Positions 6,811 to 13,034 of a stretch of 13,514 nt of DNA are shown here, one piece after another; within the stretch, counting starts at the first letter, position 1, and each line of letters opens with the position of its first letter. Origin of the DNA: Patescibacteria group bacterium UBA6023 (lineage in GTDB: Bacteria > Patescibacteriota > Minisyncoccia > Phycocordibacterales > UBA6899); contig DIZR01000085.1 of the NCBI GenBank assembly GCA_002429425.1, forward strand, positions 11,338-24,851. Direction: 5' to 3'. The notes under the pieces were generated by a model. That model saw nothing but the letters and a program-made list of their open reading frames with translations, was not told the origin of the DNA and made no database searches. A program made the translations under genes and the position numbers.

Positions 6811-7839
6811 CTATAAACTACTAACACTTCCTGCTTTACGAAATGATTCGTGAATCACTTGAGCAATTGTTTTTTCAATGGGGAGAATTGTGAGCCACGA
6901 TGCATGTGCATGCGCATATTCACTGGTGCGAGGAATCGTGTTGGTGATGATGATGTGGTGCCCGCTTCCTGCAAGCTTTTCTTCTGCGGTTACAAGAACT
7001 CCAAATTTATCTTCTTTTGCACTGAAGATACCGTGTGTTGCAGCGATGATTACTTCCCGGCTCCCAAGTTCTCGCATGAAATTTGCCGCTTCAATGATCG
7101 TTCCTCCCGTATCAATCATGTCATCATAGAGCACGACGATTTTTCCTTTTGGACTAGGTCCGATATAGTTGGTAATTTCTGCTTCATTGGGTGCCGGTCT
7201 TCGTTTGTCGAGTACACCGATTGGCGGTTCAATTTGGGATTCTTTGAGTAGTCGTAGTGCAAAACGTTTTACGCGCACTGAACTTCCAAAGTCGGGAGCA
7301 ACGATGAGCATGTCACTCAGATTGTCACCACGTGTCTCGATGAGATGCTGCACATGAATCCGATTTGCAGAAAAATTATCGACAGGAAGTTTGGTAAAAC
7401 CTTGCTCTTGCTCCGAGTGCATATCCATGGTGATGACGTGGGTGATTTTTGGATTTGCTTCGATCAAGTCCCAAATAAGACGAGCAGTAATCGGTACTCG
7501 AGCTTCATTTTTTCGATCTTGCCGCTGGTAGGGCATGAAAGGAAGTAAGAGTCGAATCGATGCTGCCGATGCGAGTTGTAGTGCGTTTGCCGTAATAAGC
7601 AATTTCATGAACGCAGTCGTTGGGTCCGGTTGAAATGCGTGGAACAAAACGACGTGGGTATTTCGTACCGTCTCCGGTATTTTTGCGTACCATTCGCCTG
7701 ACGCGAAGCGCGTATAGGAAATAGATTGCAACACTCCCGGTGGGGAGTGTGATGCAAGTGCATCGTGGACGCCCCTTGCAAGTGCGAACGAATCAGGGCA
7801 TGCAACAAAACTTGTGTTTATCAGTGCCGTTTGGCTCAC
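6811..7839 (-). CDS. prs: Ribose-phosphate pyrophosphokinase (PRPP synthetase)
   Basis: This 342-residue enzyme makes phosphoribosyl pyrophosphate from ribose 5-phosphate and ATP in the cytoplasm. Visible family landmarks are FASGEWYAKI near 45-54, LPFMPYQRQDRK (99-110, catalytic loop and ATP site), ITMDMHSEQEQGF (136-148, metal-binding His), VAPDFGSSVR (180-189), DKRRP (211-215) and the PRPP loop YDDMIDTGGT (238-247). It is somewhat longer than the usual 310-320 residues. The start is GTG, preceded by AAGGAGA at good spacing. It sits downstream of apt and the Nudix gene but after a hairpin terminator, so it may be separately transcribed. Its product is the co-substrate of the neighbouring apt. 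Identification firm. Confidence 0.94.
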   Translation of the reverse strand: MSQTALINTSFVACPDSFALARGVHDALASHSPPGVLQSISYTRFASGEWYAKIPETVRNTHVVLFHAFQPDPTTAFMKLLITANALQLASAASIRLLLPFMPYQRQDRKNEARVPITARLIWDLIEANPKITHVITMDMHSEQEQGFTKLPVDNFSANRIHVQHLIETRGDNLSDMLIVAPDFGSSVRVKRFALRLLKESQIEPPIGVLDKRRPAPNEAEITNYIGPSPKGKIVVLYDDMIDTGGTIIEAANFMRELGSREVIIAATHGIFSAKEDKFGVLVTAEEKLAGSGHHIIITNTIPRTSEYAHAHASWLTILPIEKTIAQVIHESFRKAGSVSSL

Positions 7840-7906
7840 AATATTTCTCCTTTTGAATTATGAAATGAAGAACAGACTGGGAAACAATAACACTCCAAAT
7901 TTAATT

Positions 7907-7932
7907 TGAAAAGGGTCCGACGTATCGGACCC
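7907..7932 (-). terminator. Terminator of the apt-Nudix operon
   Basis: GGGTCCGA (7913-7920) pairs perfectly with TCGGACCC (7925-7932) around a 4-nt loop. On the minus strand it is followed by TTTTC. The hairpin begins 4 nt after the Nudix stop. The T-run is short, so some read-through into prs is possible. Confidence 0.7.
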
Positions 7933-7936
7933 AATG

Positions 7937-8335
7937 CTACAAAGAAAAAAAATAGCCCAAGATCTTGTAGTGATCAAATGCAAATCGATCCTTTGGGAGT
8001 TTTAATATCTCCTCTTCTGAGAATAGAACAACTTTTGTTGACCCCTGCTCATCCTTTGGCGTACCCGCTGTGATTCCTGCATAGACATTTGTTTCACTCA
8101 TTCCATACCTTGGATCACGGTGCTTACCACGACGACGCGTAATAAAGGTCACCTCACGAAGCACAAGTCCTGTTTCTTCGCTGAATTCACGTATCGCGGA
8201 CATCTTTGGACTCTCTCCTTGCTCGACGTGTCCTCCTGGAAGTGCGAGTCCGAACGGAAATTTTTGTCGTTCAATGAGTACGAATTTCCCCGCTAATGTC
8301 GCGATGACATCCGCTGTTTTTATACTTTTTTGCAT
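7937..8335 (-). CDS. Nudix hydrolase
   Basis: This 132-residue protein has a canonical Nudix box at 35-57: G-x5-E-x7-REF-S-EE-T-GL, beginning GHVEQGE and ending with REFSEETGL. Nudix enzymes hydrolyse nucleoside diphosphates linked to another moiety, using magnesium held by the EExGU glutamates. Lengths and layout are like small MutT/ADP-ribose-type enzymes, but no substrate motif can be assigned. ATG 8335 is chosen because GAGGAA lies about 7 nt upstream. The same frame is open further, to 8698, but that part is antiparallel shadow over apt. Only 4 nt separate it from the apt stop, so the two are cotranscribed, which hints at a role in nucleotide-pool cleaning or salvage. Confidence 0.9.
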   Translation of the reverse strand: MQKSIKTADVIATLAGKFVLIERQKFPFGLALPGGHVEQGESPKMSAIREFSEETGLVLREVTFITRRRGKHRDPRYGMSETNVYAGITAGTPKDEQGSTKVVLFSEEEILKLPKDRFAFDHYKILGYFFSL

Positions 8336-8339
8336 AAGA

Positions 8340-8855
8340 TCATTCCTCGTAGGTAATAAGCGCTTGTACGTCATAACCAAAGACCTTTCGTCCGTTGAGA
8401 GAATCAAGTTCCATAACGGTTGCAAGTCCGGCAACTTTTCCTCCACATGTTTCGATAAGATTTGCACCTGCACGTGCCGTTCCACCTGTCGCAAGTACAT
8501 CATCAACAAGGAGAACGATATCATTTTTATCGATAGCGTTTCCTTGCATTTCGAGTATGTCCTTCCCATATTCAAGTCCATAAGAGATCGATATGGTTTT
8601 TCCAGGTAGCTTTCCTTTCTTGCGAAGCATAAAAAATGGAATACCCATCTCATGTGCAAGCGTGCTTCCAAAGATGAATCCACGTGCATCGAATGCACCT
8701 ATTTTTGTAATACTCTTGCCTACCCAATAATTTTTCATTTGCGAGATGGTTTCTGTAAATGCCTCAGGGTGTGCAAGCAACGGGCTCATGTCTCGGAAGA
8801 GAACGCCATTTTTGGGAAAATTGGGAATTGCAGTAATGAATTGTTTCAAGTCCAT
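8340..8855 (-). CDS. apt: Adenine phosphoribosyltransferase
   Basis: This 171-residue enzyme converts adenine and PRPP to AMP and pyrophosphate. Apt landmarks are IPNFPKNGVLFRDMSPLL at 10-27, the GAFDARGFIFG loop, FFMLRKKGKLPG with the flexible-loop region, and the PRPP-binding motif LLVDDVLATGGTARAG. The C-terminus (FGYDVQALITYEE) is like other bacterial Apt proteins. The ATG at 8855 is preferred to the GTG at 8861 because AAGGAG lies 6-7 nt upstream of the ATG but would be too close to the GTG. A TACAAT (minus strand, 8883-8888) may be its -10. It is first in an operon with the Nudix gene and near prs, which supplies PRPP. Identification firm. Confidence 0.94.
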   Translation of the reverse strand: MDLKQFITAIPNFPKNGVLFRDMSPLLAHPEAFTETISQMKNYWVGKSITKIGAFDARGFIFGSTLAHEMGIPFFMLRKKGKLPGKTISISYGLEYGKDILEMQGNAIDKNDIVLLVDDVLATGGTARAGANLIETCGGKVAGLATVMELDSLNGRKVFGYDVQALITYEE

Positions 8856-8901
8856 GTTCACTCCTTGTCACTTGATGAGTAGATTGTAATACATAATATG
8901 A

Positions 8902-8937
8902 GTGCCGGAGTTTTCACTGCCGGCACGATGCATCGTG
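8902..8937. other. Hairpin overlapped by a perfect 14-bp palindrome, between apt and the small cysteine-rich gene
   Basis: GTGCCGG (8902-8908) pairs with CCGGCAC (8920-8926), extended by AGT/ACT with one bulged G. The second arm runs into the perfect palindrome CACGATGCATCGTG (8924-8937). It lies just downstream of the cysteine-rich gene on the minus strand and may act as its terminator, but no clear T-run follows. The palindrome could alternatively be a protein-binding site. Confidence 0.5.
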
Positions 8938-8943
8938 TTTATG

Positions 8944-9192
8944 CTAATCATAATCCCTGTATAGTTTTCCTTTATCCGCTACCGCTTTGACCCGCAATGG
9001 AATCTCGGCTGGAGGCAGATTGAGGACTGAGCCACACACGGCGCACTCACAAGAGTATTTTGCTGGCGACGAATAATCAACCGCCGTCACATCAGATTCC
9101 TCAACAAGGAGTTTCGCGCCACACTGCTTTTCGGAGCACACGACCTCCATTGACCAAGCCATTTTCCATTTGCCTTCCTCAAGTACTTTCAT
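8944..9192 (-). CDS. Small cysteine-rich, probably zinc-ribbon, protein of unknown function
   Basis: This 82-residue soluble protein has paired cysteines: Cys19 and Cys24 (CSEKQC), then Cys48, Cys50 and Cys53 (CECAVC). Four of the five could hold a zinc ion in a ribbon fold. The middle is acidic (LLVEESDVTAVDY) and the C-terminus ends KGKLYRDYD. I cannot assign a function; the shape resembles small hypothetical proteins seen in CPR genomes, by memory only. The ATG at 9192 has a very good Shine-Dalgarno sequence, AAGGAGA, 6 nt upstream. It stands alone, divergent from the TrmB gene across a 175-bp AT-rich gap. Confidence 0.78.
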   Translation of the reverse strand: MKVLEEGKWKMAWSMEVVCSEKQCGAKLLVEESDVTAVDYSSPAKYSCECAVCGSVLNLPPAEIPLRVKAVADKGKLYRDYD

Positions 9193-9326
9193 TGCTTTCT
9201 CCTTTCAATTAAATTTCAATGAACTATCGGTCCGTCGTTACTTTATCAACCATTCCCCATAAGGTCATAAAACGTACACAAATATGTATTAAAATAATTA
9301 AAACACCTCAATAGTATTTAATTACA

Positions 9327-9367
9327 TTGATTATTTAGAAATATAAATGTACTATAAACAGTACATT
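9327..9367 (+). promoter_or_regulatory. Promoter and palindromic operator of the TrmB-family gene
   Basis: TTGATT (9327-9332), a 17-bp spacer and TACTAT (9350-9355) make a promoter. A perfect inverted repeat, AATGTACT-N6-AGTACATT (9346-9367), covers the -10 and ends directly at the ATG at 9368. A dimeric regulator bound here would block RNA polymerase, so autoregulation is likely. From memory, haloarchaeal TrmB recognises a TACT...AGTA-type palindrome, which this resembles. Confidence 0.62.
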
Positions 9368-10096
9368 ATGGAAAAACTATCACGTATACTTGAACTACTA
9401 GGAGTAAATACGCAGGAGCGCTCATTATTCACACTCCTTTTCACGGAGGGGGCACTCCCGATCGGCGAGATTGCGAGGCGTGCAAAGCTCCACCGTCCCC
9501 GTGCGTATACGCTTATTTCATCGCTTCGCACTCGAGGGCTTGTTGACGTGCATCTGCGTGGAAAACGACGGGAATATGTTGCAGCATCACCAGAAAAGCT
9601 AAAAGATATCGTGAGTCAGATTGCGACTACCACCGAGGCGATGCTTCCTGATCTTACTCGTGCATACAGGGCTGGAAAAGAAAAGCCTGTTATAACTGTC
9701 CATGAAGGGAGCTCGGGAGTCACACAGGTTTTTCGCGACCTCGTAGAGAGTAGTGCACGTGGTGAAACATTTTATCGATACAGTTCAGAAAAAGATCTCG
9801 AACATACGAACACATACCTCCCTCGAGATTATCGGAAGATTCGTGATGAAAAAAAACTCGAGCGTTTTGTTATTACGGCACCGCGAATTGGTAAGGGGAA
9901 AAAATTACGCATGGAGCGTGCAATGAAATTCATTCCTCAGGGTTTTGATTTGTTCGACCAGGATGTGATTGAGCTCATCTATGCTAATAAGGTGGCGTTC
10001 ATTGATTTGAACACCGAAACAAGTTTTGTTATTGAGTGTGCGCAGCTTGCAGACTTTCATAAAAAATTATTTCGATTGTTGTATCAAAAACTCTAA
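9368..10096 (+). CDS. TrmB-family transcriptional regulator
   Basis: This 242-residue protein has an N-terminal winged helix-turn-helix at about 5-72, including LPIGEIARRAKLHRPRAYT (helix-turn-helix) and LVDVHLRGKRREYVAASP (wing). A linker helix and a C-terminal domain follow, starting at KPVITVHEGSSGVTQVFRDL, the usual beginning of the TrmB effector domain. TrmB-type regulators are best known from archaea, where they sense sugars; CPR bacteria have related proteins with unknown ligands. ATG 9368 is chosen over ATG 9347, which lies inside the promoter. There is no Shine-Dalgarno sequence and the predicted leader is only a few nt. The ComEC-type nuclease gene follows 44 bp downstream on the same strand and may be a target or be cotranscribed. 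Confidence 0.82.
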   Translation: MEKLSRILELLGVNTQERSLFTLLFTEGALPIGEIARRAKLHRPRAYTLISSLRTRGLVDVHLRGKRREYVAASPEKLKDIVSQIATTTEAMLPDLTRAYRAGKEKPVITVHEGSSGVTQVFRDLVESSARGETFYRYSSEKDLEHTNTYLPRDYRKIRDEKKLERFVITAPRIGKGKKLRMERAMKFIPQGFDLFDQDVIELIYANKVAFIDLNTETSFVIECAQLADFHKKLFRLLYQKL

Positions 10097-10105
10097 ACAT
10101 ATTAC

Positions 10106-10140
10106 TTTACAGTGTGAGATGAATTGCGTAATCTCAAGAG
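10106..10140 (+). promoter_or_regulatory. Possible promoter with inverted repeat before the ComEC-type nuclease gene
   Basis: TTTACA (10106-10111), 17 bp and TAATCT (10129-10134) are followed only 6 nt later by the ATG, which again suggests a leaderless start. The inverted repeat TGAGAT-N10-ATCTCA (10115-10120 and 10131-10136) overlaps it and could be an operator or an RNA hairpin. The -10 is a weak match. Confidence 0.35.
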
Positions 10141-11016
10141 ATGAATAGGAAAGAAATCTCCCACTGGATGTATCGTCATCCATTTTTTATAATCGTTGCG
10201 GTGTTCACGGTCATTGATATTACGCTATTCTTTGCGCTTATTTTTTCAACACCAAGAACACTTCAGGTGACATTCTTTGATGTTGGACAGGGAGATGCAG
10301 TGCTCATCGAGGCGCCGAATGGGAATCAATTGCTGTATGATGCGGGTCCTCCATCGGGTGCACTCGTGCGACAGCTCTCAAGGGTGCTTCCATTTTGGGA
10401 TCACTCCATTGATGTCGCAGTATTTTCCCATCCCGATATGGATCACATCGGAGGATTCCCTGATGTGTTCAAGCGATACGATATTGGCGCAGTGCTCGAA
10501 TCAGGTGCGCATTCAGAAAATGGAGTGTATGACAAAACAGAGCAGTCAATTATTGATGAAAATTCTGCACACATCATCGCACGCAAGGGGATGAGCATTA
10601 TCCTTGGTGACGGCGTTGTCGCTGATGTGCTCTACCCCGATCAAGATACGACGCACATGGAAACAAACAGCGCATCCATAGTACTTCGTGTACGGTATGG
10701 TACTACGGCATTTCTCTTGTCCGGAGATTTACCGCAAAAGCAAGAGGAATATGTTGCACGAGAATTTGGCGATGGATTACACTCACAAGTATTAAAACTC
10801 GGACATCACGGCTCGCGCACATCATCGAGTCCGTATTGGATGAGCGCAGTCAGTCCCGATGTTGCTGTTATTTCTGCGGGAAAAGATAATCGTTATGGTC
10901 ATCCACACAAAGAAGTTCTCGAACTTCTCACGAAGATGAAGATTCCCTATCTTGAGACGTTTCAGGAGGGGGATATTATGTTTGCGAGTGATGGAGAAGT
11001 TGTGACAAGAATTTAG
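10141..11016 (+). CDS. Membrane-anchored ComEC-type metallo-beta-lactamase (nuclease) protein
   Basis: This 291-residue protein has one N-terminal TM (about 14-36) followed by a metallo-beta-lactamase domain of the ComEC C-terminal type. Motifs are FFDVGQGDAVLI (48-59), the full metal site HPDMDHIGG (HxDxDH), LSGDLP, LKLGHHGSRTSS and NRYGHPH. This domain in ComEC degrades the non-transforming strand or processes incoming DNA. It is encoded about 9 kb from the channel gene in this window, which lacks the domain. The two products probably act together in uptake, but a separate ComEC-like nuclease role is possible. No good ribosome binding site precedes ATG 10141; the start is supported by the near-leaderless promoter and the expected N-terminal TM. 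No clear terminator follows. Confidence 0.88.
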   Translation: MNRKEISHWMYRHPFFIIVAVFTVIDITLFFALIFSTPRTLQVTFFDVGQGDAVLIEAPNGNQLLYDAGPPSGALVRQLSRVLPFWDHSIDVAVFSHPDMDHIGGFPDVFKRYDIGAVLESGAHSENGVYDKTEQSIIDENSAHIIARKGMSIILGDGVVADVLYPDQDTTHMETNSASIVLRVRYGTTAFLLSGDLPQKQEEYVAREFGDGLHSQVLKLGHHGSRTSSSPYWMSAVSPDVAVISAGKDNRYGHPHKEVLELLTKMKIPYLETFQEGDIMFASDGEVVTRI

Positions 11017-11073
11017 TATTTTCCATAGGGGTACTCTATGTAGTTTGGTTCCTGGGGAGTATTTTACGGATAC

Positions 11074-11102
11074 TTGTGTATTTGGATAATCTGTGATATA
11101 AT
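11074..11102 (+). promoter_or_regulatory. Strong extended -10 promoter of the orphan gene at 11159
   Basis: TTGTGT (11074-11079), a 17-bp spacer and a perfect extended -10, TGATATAAT (11094-11102), are seen. The leader would be about 50 nt and ends with AAAGGAG before the ATG. This is the best-looking promoter in the window. Confidence 0.68.
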
Positions 11103-11158
11103 ACATACGTATCACCTGAGTTCTTCGAAACCTGTTTTTACTCAAAGGAGAGTGTTTG

Positions 11159-11689
11159 ATGAATACTACTGCATCTGAAAATTTTACACAGGAAATTTCA
11201 CTACCTCTGCAACACGCTTTGCGGATCACAAAACTGGGAGTGAAACTGCTTGTTTCGTTTCGCGTATTGCAAAAAGAAATTCCCTCATGGTTGCCCCGTC
11301 ATCATACTAAAGATGAGAGTGTTGCATCCAAGCAAGCGCAAGGAAAGCCGTTACGTTTCAAGATCGACAATGTTGAGCAGGATCTGCATTCTGTAAAACA
11401 TGACCTGACGAAGTTTGCCCAGTTTCATCTGGCAAATGCATACTGGGATTTTGTTGAAACACAGAAAGGTGCTCGATCCGTCGTGTATTTCTGGTTTCAT
11501 GATTCTGCAGAAAACGTCAATCCTGATGAGCTCCTTTGCGCAAAAGCTAGTGAGTTTTTTGCGACAATCACCATGAAGACTTGGGACTACGTGAATGTAT
11601 ACGTAAATCCCGATAATTCGCTTGCCATTGTTTACAAGGGTGGTAGTCAGAAACCCGTTCGTCACGTGCTCTCAGTGCAGCGAAAGTAA
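11159..11689 (+). CDS. Protein of unknown function
   Basis: This 176-residue protein is not recognised. The N-terminal part (about 10-45) is amphipathic and basic; a charged linker rich in K, Q and S follows, then an alpha/beta C-terminal half from about 70 containing a YWDFVETQ segment, RSVVYFWFHDSAENVNPDEL and a TWDYVNVYVNPDNSLAIVYK strand region. There is no signal peptide or obvious TM and no catalytic motif I can name. The ATG at 11159 follows AAAGGAG with 8-nt spacing; the codon before it (TTG) is not preferred. It is flanked by its own strong promoter and a strong terminator, so it is a monocistronic, probably well-expressed gene. Coding status is supported by signals and length, function is open. 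Confidence 0.75.
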   Translation: MNTTASENFTQEISLPLQHALRITKLGVKLLVSFRVLQKEIPSWLPRHHTKDESVASKQAQGKPLRFKIDNVEQDLHSVKHDLTKFAQFHLANAYWDFVETQKGARSVVYFWFHDSAENVNPDELLCAKASEFFATITMKTWDYVNVYVNPDNSLAIVYKGGSQKPVRHVLSVQRK

Positions 11690-11713
11690 GTTCTCGTAAG
11701 TCATAACGACACC

Positions 11714-11750
11714 ATCCGCATTTCCCTCAAAAGGAATGCGGATTTTTTTT
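11714..11750 (+). terminator. Terminator of the orphan gene
   Basis: ATCCGCATTTCC (11714-11725) pairs with GGAATGCGGAT around the loop CTCAAAA with one bulged T, and is followed by eight Ts (11743-11750). It begins 24 nt past the stop. Confidence 0.88.
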
Positions 11751-11904
11751 GTAACAAAAAACACCATTGCTGGCGTTTGGAGCGTTTCTAGTTTGGATGC
11801 ATCACGAAGGCCTGGACTGTTTCAGTGTTTGAGTAGACGTATGAGTTATACTTCTACCAAACCTGAATCAGGAAGGACAAGTGAGGCGCCAAAGTTGAAA
11901 GCTC
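11751..11904. other. Non-coding stretch between convergent genes; possible 3' region of rpmB
   Basis: I see no gene in these 154 bp. On the minus strand AACGCC pairs with GGTGTT (11760-11777, one G-T pair) and is followed by a T-run (11754-11761 on the plus strand is A-rich), a weak candidate terminator for rpmB about 130 nt after its stop. No tRNA cloverleaf was found on either strand. Confidence 0.4.
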
Positions 11905-12138
11905 TTATTTTGTTTTTAGTTCAAGGTGTTTATTCCCCTTGATACATCGCGTACATATCTTAATGCGACTCGCTCCACCATTGGCCACTGCAGTCTTTGG
12001 GAGAGCAACCCACTGAAGATTGGGGTACTTTCGCAAGTCACCACTAGGATTAAACTTGGTTGCACGAATACGATTCGAGTAGCCTCCGGCCATTCGACTT
12101 CCTTTATCACAGAGTTTGCAGACGTTTGATGATGCCAT
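11905..12138 (-). CDS. rpmB: Large ribosomal subunit protein bL28, four-cysteine form
   Basis: This 77-residue protein belongs to bL28 of the 50S subunit. It opens MASSNVCKLCDKGSRMAGGY, where bL28 has its C-x2-C and GKxxxxG motif. SNRIRATKFNPS and RKYPNLQWV follow, and then SRIKICTRCIKG near the end. Cys7, Cys10, Cys62 and Cys65 form two C-x2-C pairs, the zinc-binding C+ form. ATG 12138 is the family-like start; the frame open to 12207 adds unrelated residues. No Shine-Dalgarno sequence is seen. A promoter, TTGCAT-17-TAGCAT on the minus strand (12161-12189), gives a leader of about 16 nt. It is divergent from the M50 protease with overlapping promoters. Confidence 0.88.
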   Translation of the reverse strand: MASSNVCKLCDKGSRMAGGYSNRIRATKFNPSGDLRKYPNLQWVALPKTAVANGGASRIKICTRCIKGNKHLELKTK

Positions 12139-12160
12139 ACGTTTTTGTTTAGTGTCCGAT

Positions 12161-12189
12161 ATGCTATCATGAGTCTCAATACCATGCAA
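12161..12189 (-). promoter_or_regulatory. Promoter of rpmB, overlapping the start region of the divergent protease gene
   Basis: On the minus strand TTGCAT (12184-12189) is followed by 17 bp and TAGCAT (12161-12166). The -10 region abuts a plus-strand TATCAT (12165-12170), a possible -10 for the divergent gene, so the two promoters would compete for the same bases. Confidence 0.4.
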
Positions 12190-12804
12190 GACGCAAATAT
12201 CATTCAAACATTTTTTTCAGTAGCGATACTCGTATTTTCTGTAGTGGCACATGAAGTGTCTCATGGCTATATGGCACAATATTTAGGTGATCCGACTGCG
12301 CGATTGGCGGGACGTTTAACGATGAATCCACTGAAGCATATTGATCCTGTGGGTTCGATAGTCGTACCTCTTATTACCGCAATACTTTCACCGGGATTTG
12401 TTTTTGGATGGGCGAAACCAGTGCCATATAATCCTTATAATTTACGGGATCAAAAGTGGGGAGATGCAAAAGTCGCCATTGCGGGACCATTGACGAATAT
12501 TGGATTGGCATTCATTTTTGCGATGTTTATCCGTCTTGGGAGCGGGGTACTTACGACGGAAATGTTGCTACTTATGCATATGATCGTGTATATCAATATC
12601 CTCCTTGGAGTCTTTAATATGGTTCCTATCCCTCCGCTCGATGGCTCAAAAGTACTGATGAGCATACTCCCATTTCGATATCGATATATTGGAGAATACC
12701 TTGAGCGCTATTCATTATTGTTTATTCTTATCTTTGCGTTTTTCTTGTGGCAGTTTCTTTTGCCACTCATTGATGGAATATTTCGTCTTTTTGTTGGAGC
12801 CTAG
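12169..12804 (+). CDS. Site-2 protease family (M50) membrane metalloprotease
   Basis: This 211-residue protein is a compact intramembrane metalloprotease of the YwhC/SpoIVFB-like M50B type. The zinc motif HEVSH (28-32) lies in the first TM, AQYLGDPTARLAGRLTMNP and HIDPVGSIVVP follow, then GWAKPVPYNPYNL, and the second metal motif NMVPIPPLDG (150-159, Asp158). Such proteins cleave TM segments of regulatory or misfolded membrane proteins. There is no PDZ domain. ATG 12169 and ATG 12184 are both possible; if the plus-strand TATCAT at 12165-12170 is the -10, only 12184 would be transcribed, with a leader of a few nt. No Shine-Dalgarno sequence is seen. It is the third protease type in the window. 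Confidence 0.9.
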   Translation: MSLNTMQDANIIQTFFSVAILVFSVVAHEVSHGYMAQYLGDPTARLAGRLTMNPLKHIDPVGSIVVPLITAILSPGFVFGWAKPVPYNPYNLRDQKWGDAKVAIAGPLTNIGLAFIFAMFIRLGSGVLTTEMLLLMHMIVYINILLGVFNMVPIPPLDGSKVLMSILPFRYRYIGEYLERYSLLFILIFAFFLWQFLLPLIDGIFRLFVGA

Positions 12805-12864
12805 GTTTAAAGACAGATTTTCCATACTTTTTGATGCGTAGGCACGGAAAACTGTTTTTAGGTA

Positions 12865-12902
12865 GTAAATCCTCGCTGCATAGGTCTTGGATTTGCTTTT
12901 TT
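12865..12902 (+). terminator. Weak candidate terminator after the M50 protease gene
   Basis: GTAAATCC (12865-12872) pairs with GGATTTGC (12889-12896, one G-T pair) around a 16-nt loop, followed by six Ts (12897-12902). The stem is AT-rich and the loop large. Confidence 0.4.
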
Positions 12903-13034
12903 ACTGCTCCCGTAGTAGATTATCGCTACCCAGAACATACTCTTTTATGGAGTATTTCTCTTGTTTCGTGTGGGTAGTGTACCGACTACCTTGGCTGGCG
13001 ATCCTTGAGGGGTATTTATTGAATTTATATTATT
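12903..13034 (+). promoter_or_regulatory. Structured leader region upstream of rpsL
   Basis: No gene is seen. GCTACCCA (12925-12932) can pair with TGGGTAGT (12971-12978), enclosing the hairpin ATACTC/GAGTAT (12938-12956). Alternatively GGTAG (12973-12977) can pair with CTACC (12986-12990), so the two folds exclude each other. A possible promoter is TTGCTT-17-TAGATT, ending near 12920. GAGGGG at 13007-13012 is too far from the ATG to act as a normal ribosome binding site. Confidence 0.4.

Noticed and set aside
8336..8698. N-terminal extension of the Nudix protein
   Set aside because: It is a shadow over apt in another frame; the Nudix family start and a ribosome binding site fit ATG 8335.
11751..11904. 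tRNA or other structured RNA gene
   Set aside because: No T-arm, anticodon arm and acceptor combination could be assembled on either strand.
13026..13033. TATATT/TATTAT directly before rpsL as a -10
   Set aside because: Transcription would start inside the coding sequence, past the conserved MPTINQL start; the promoter must lie further upstream.
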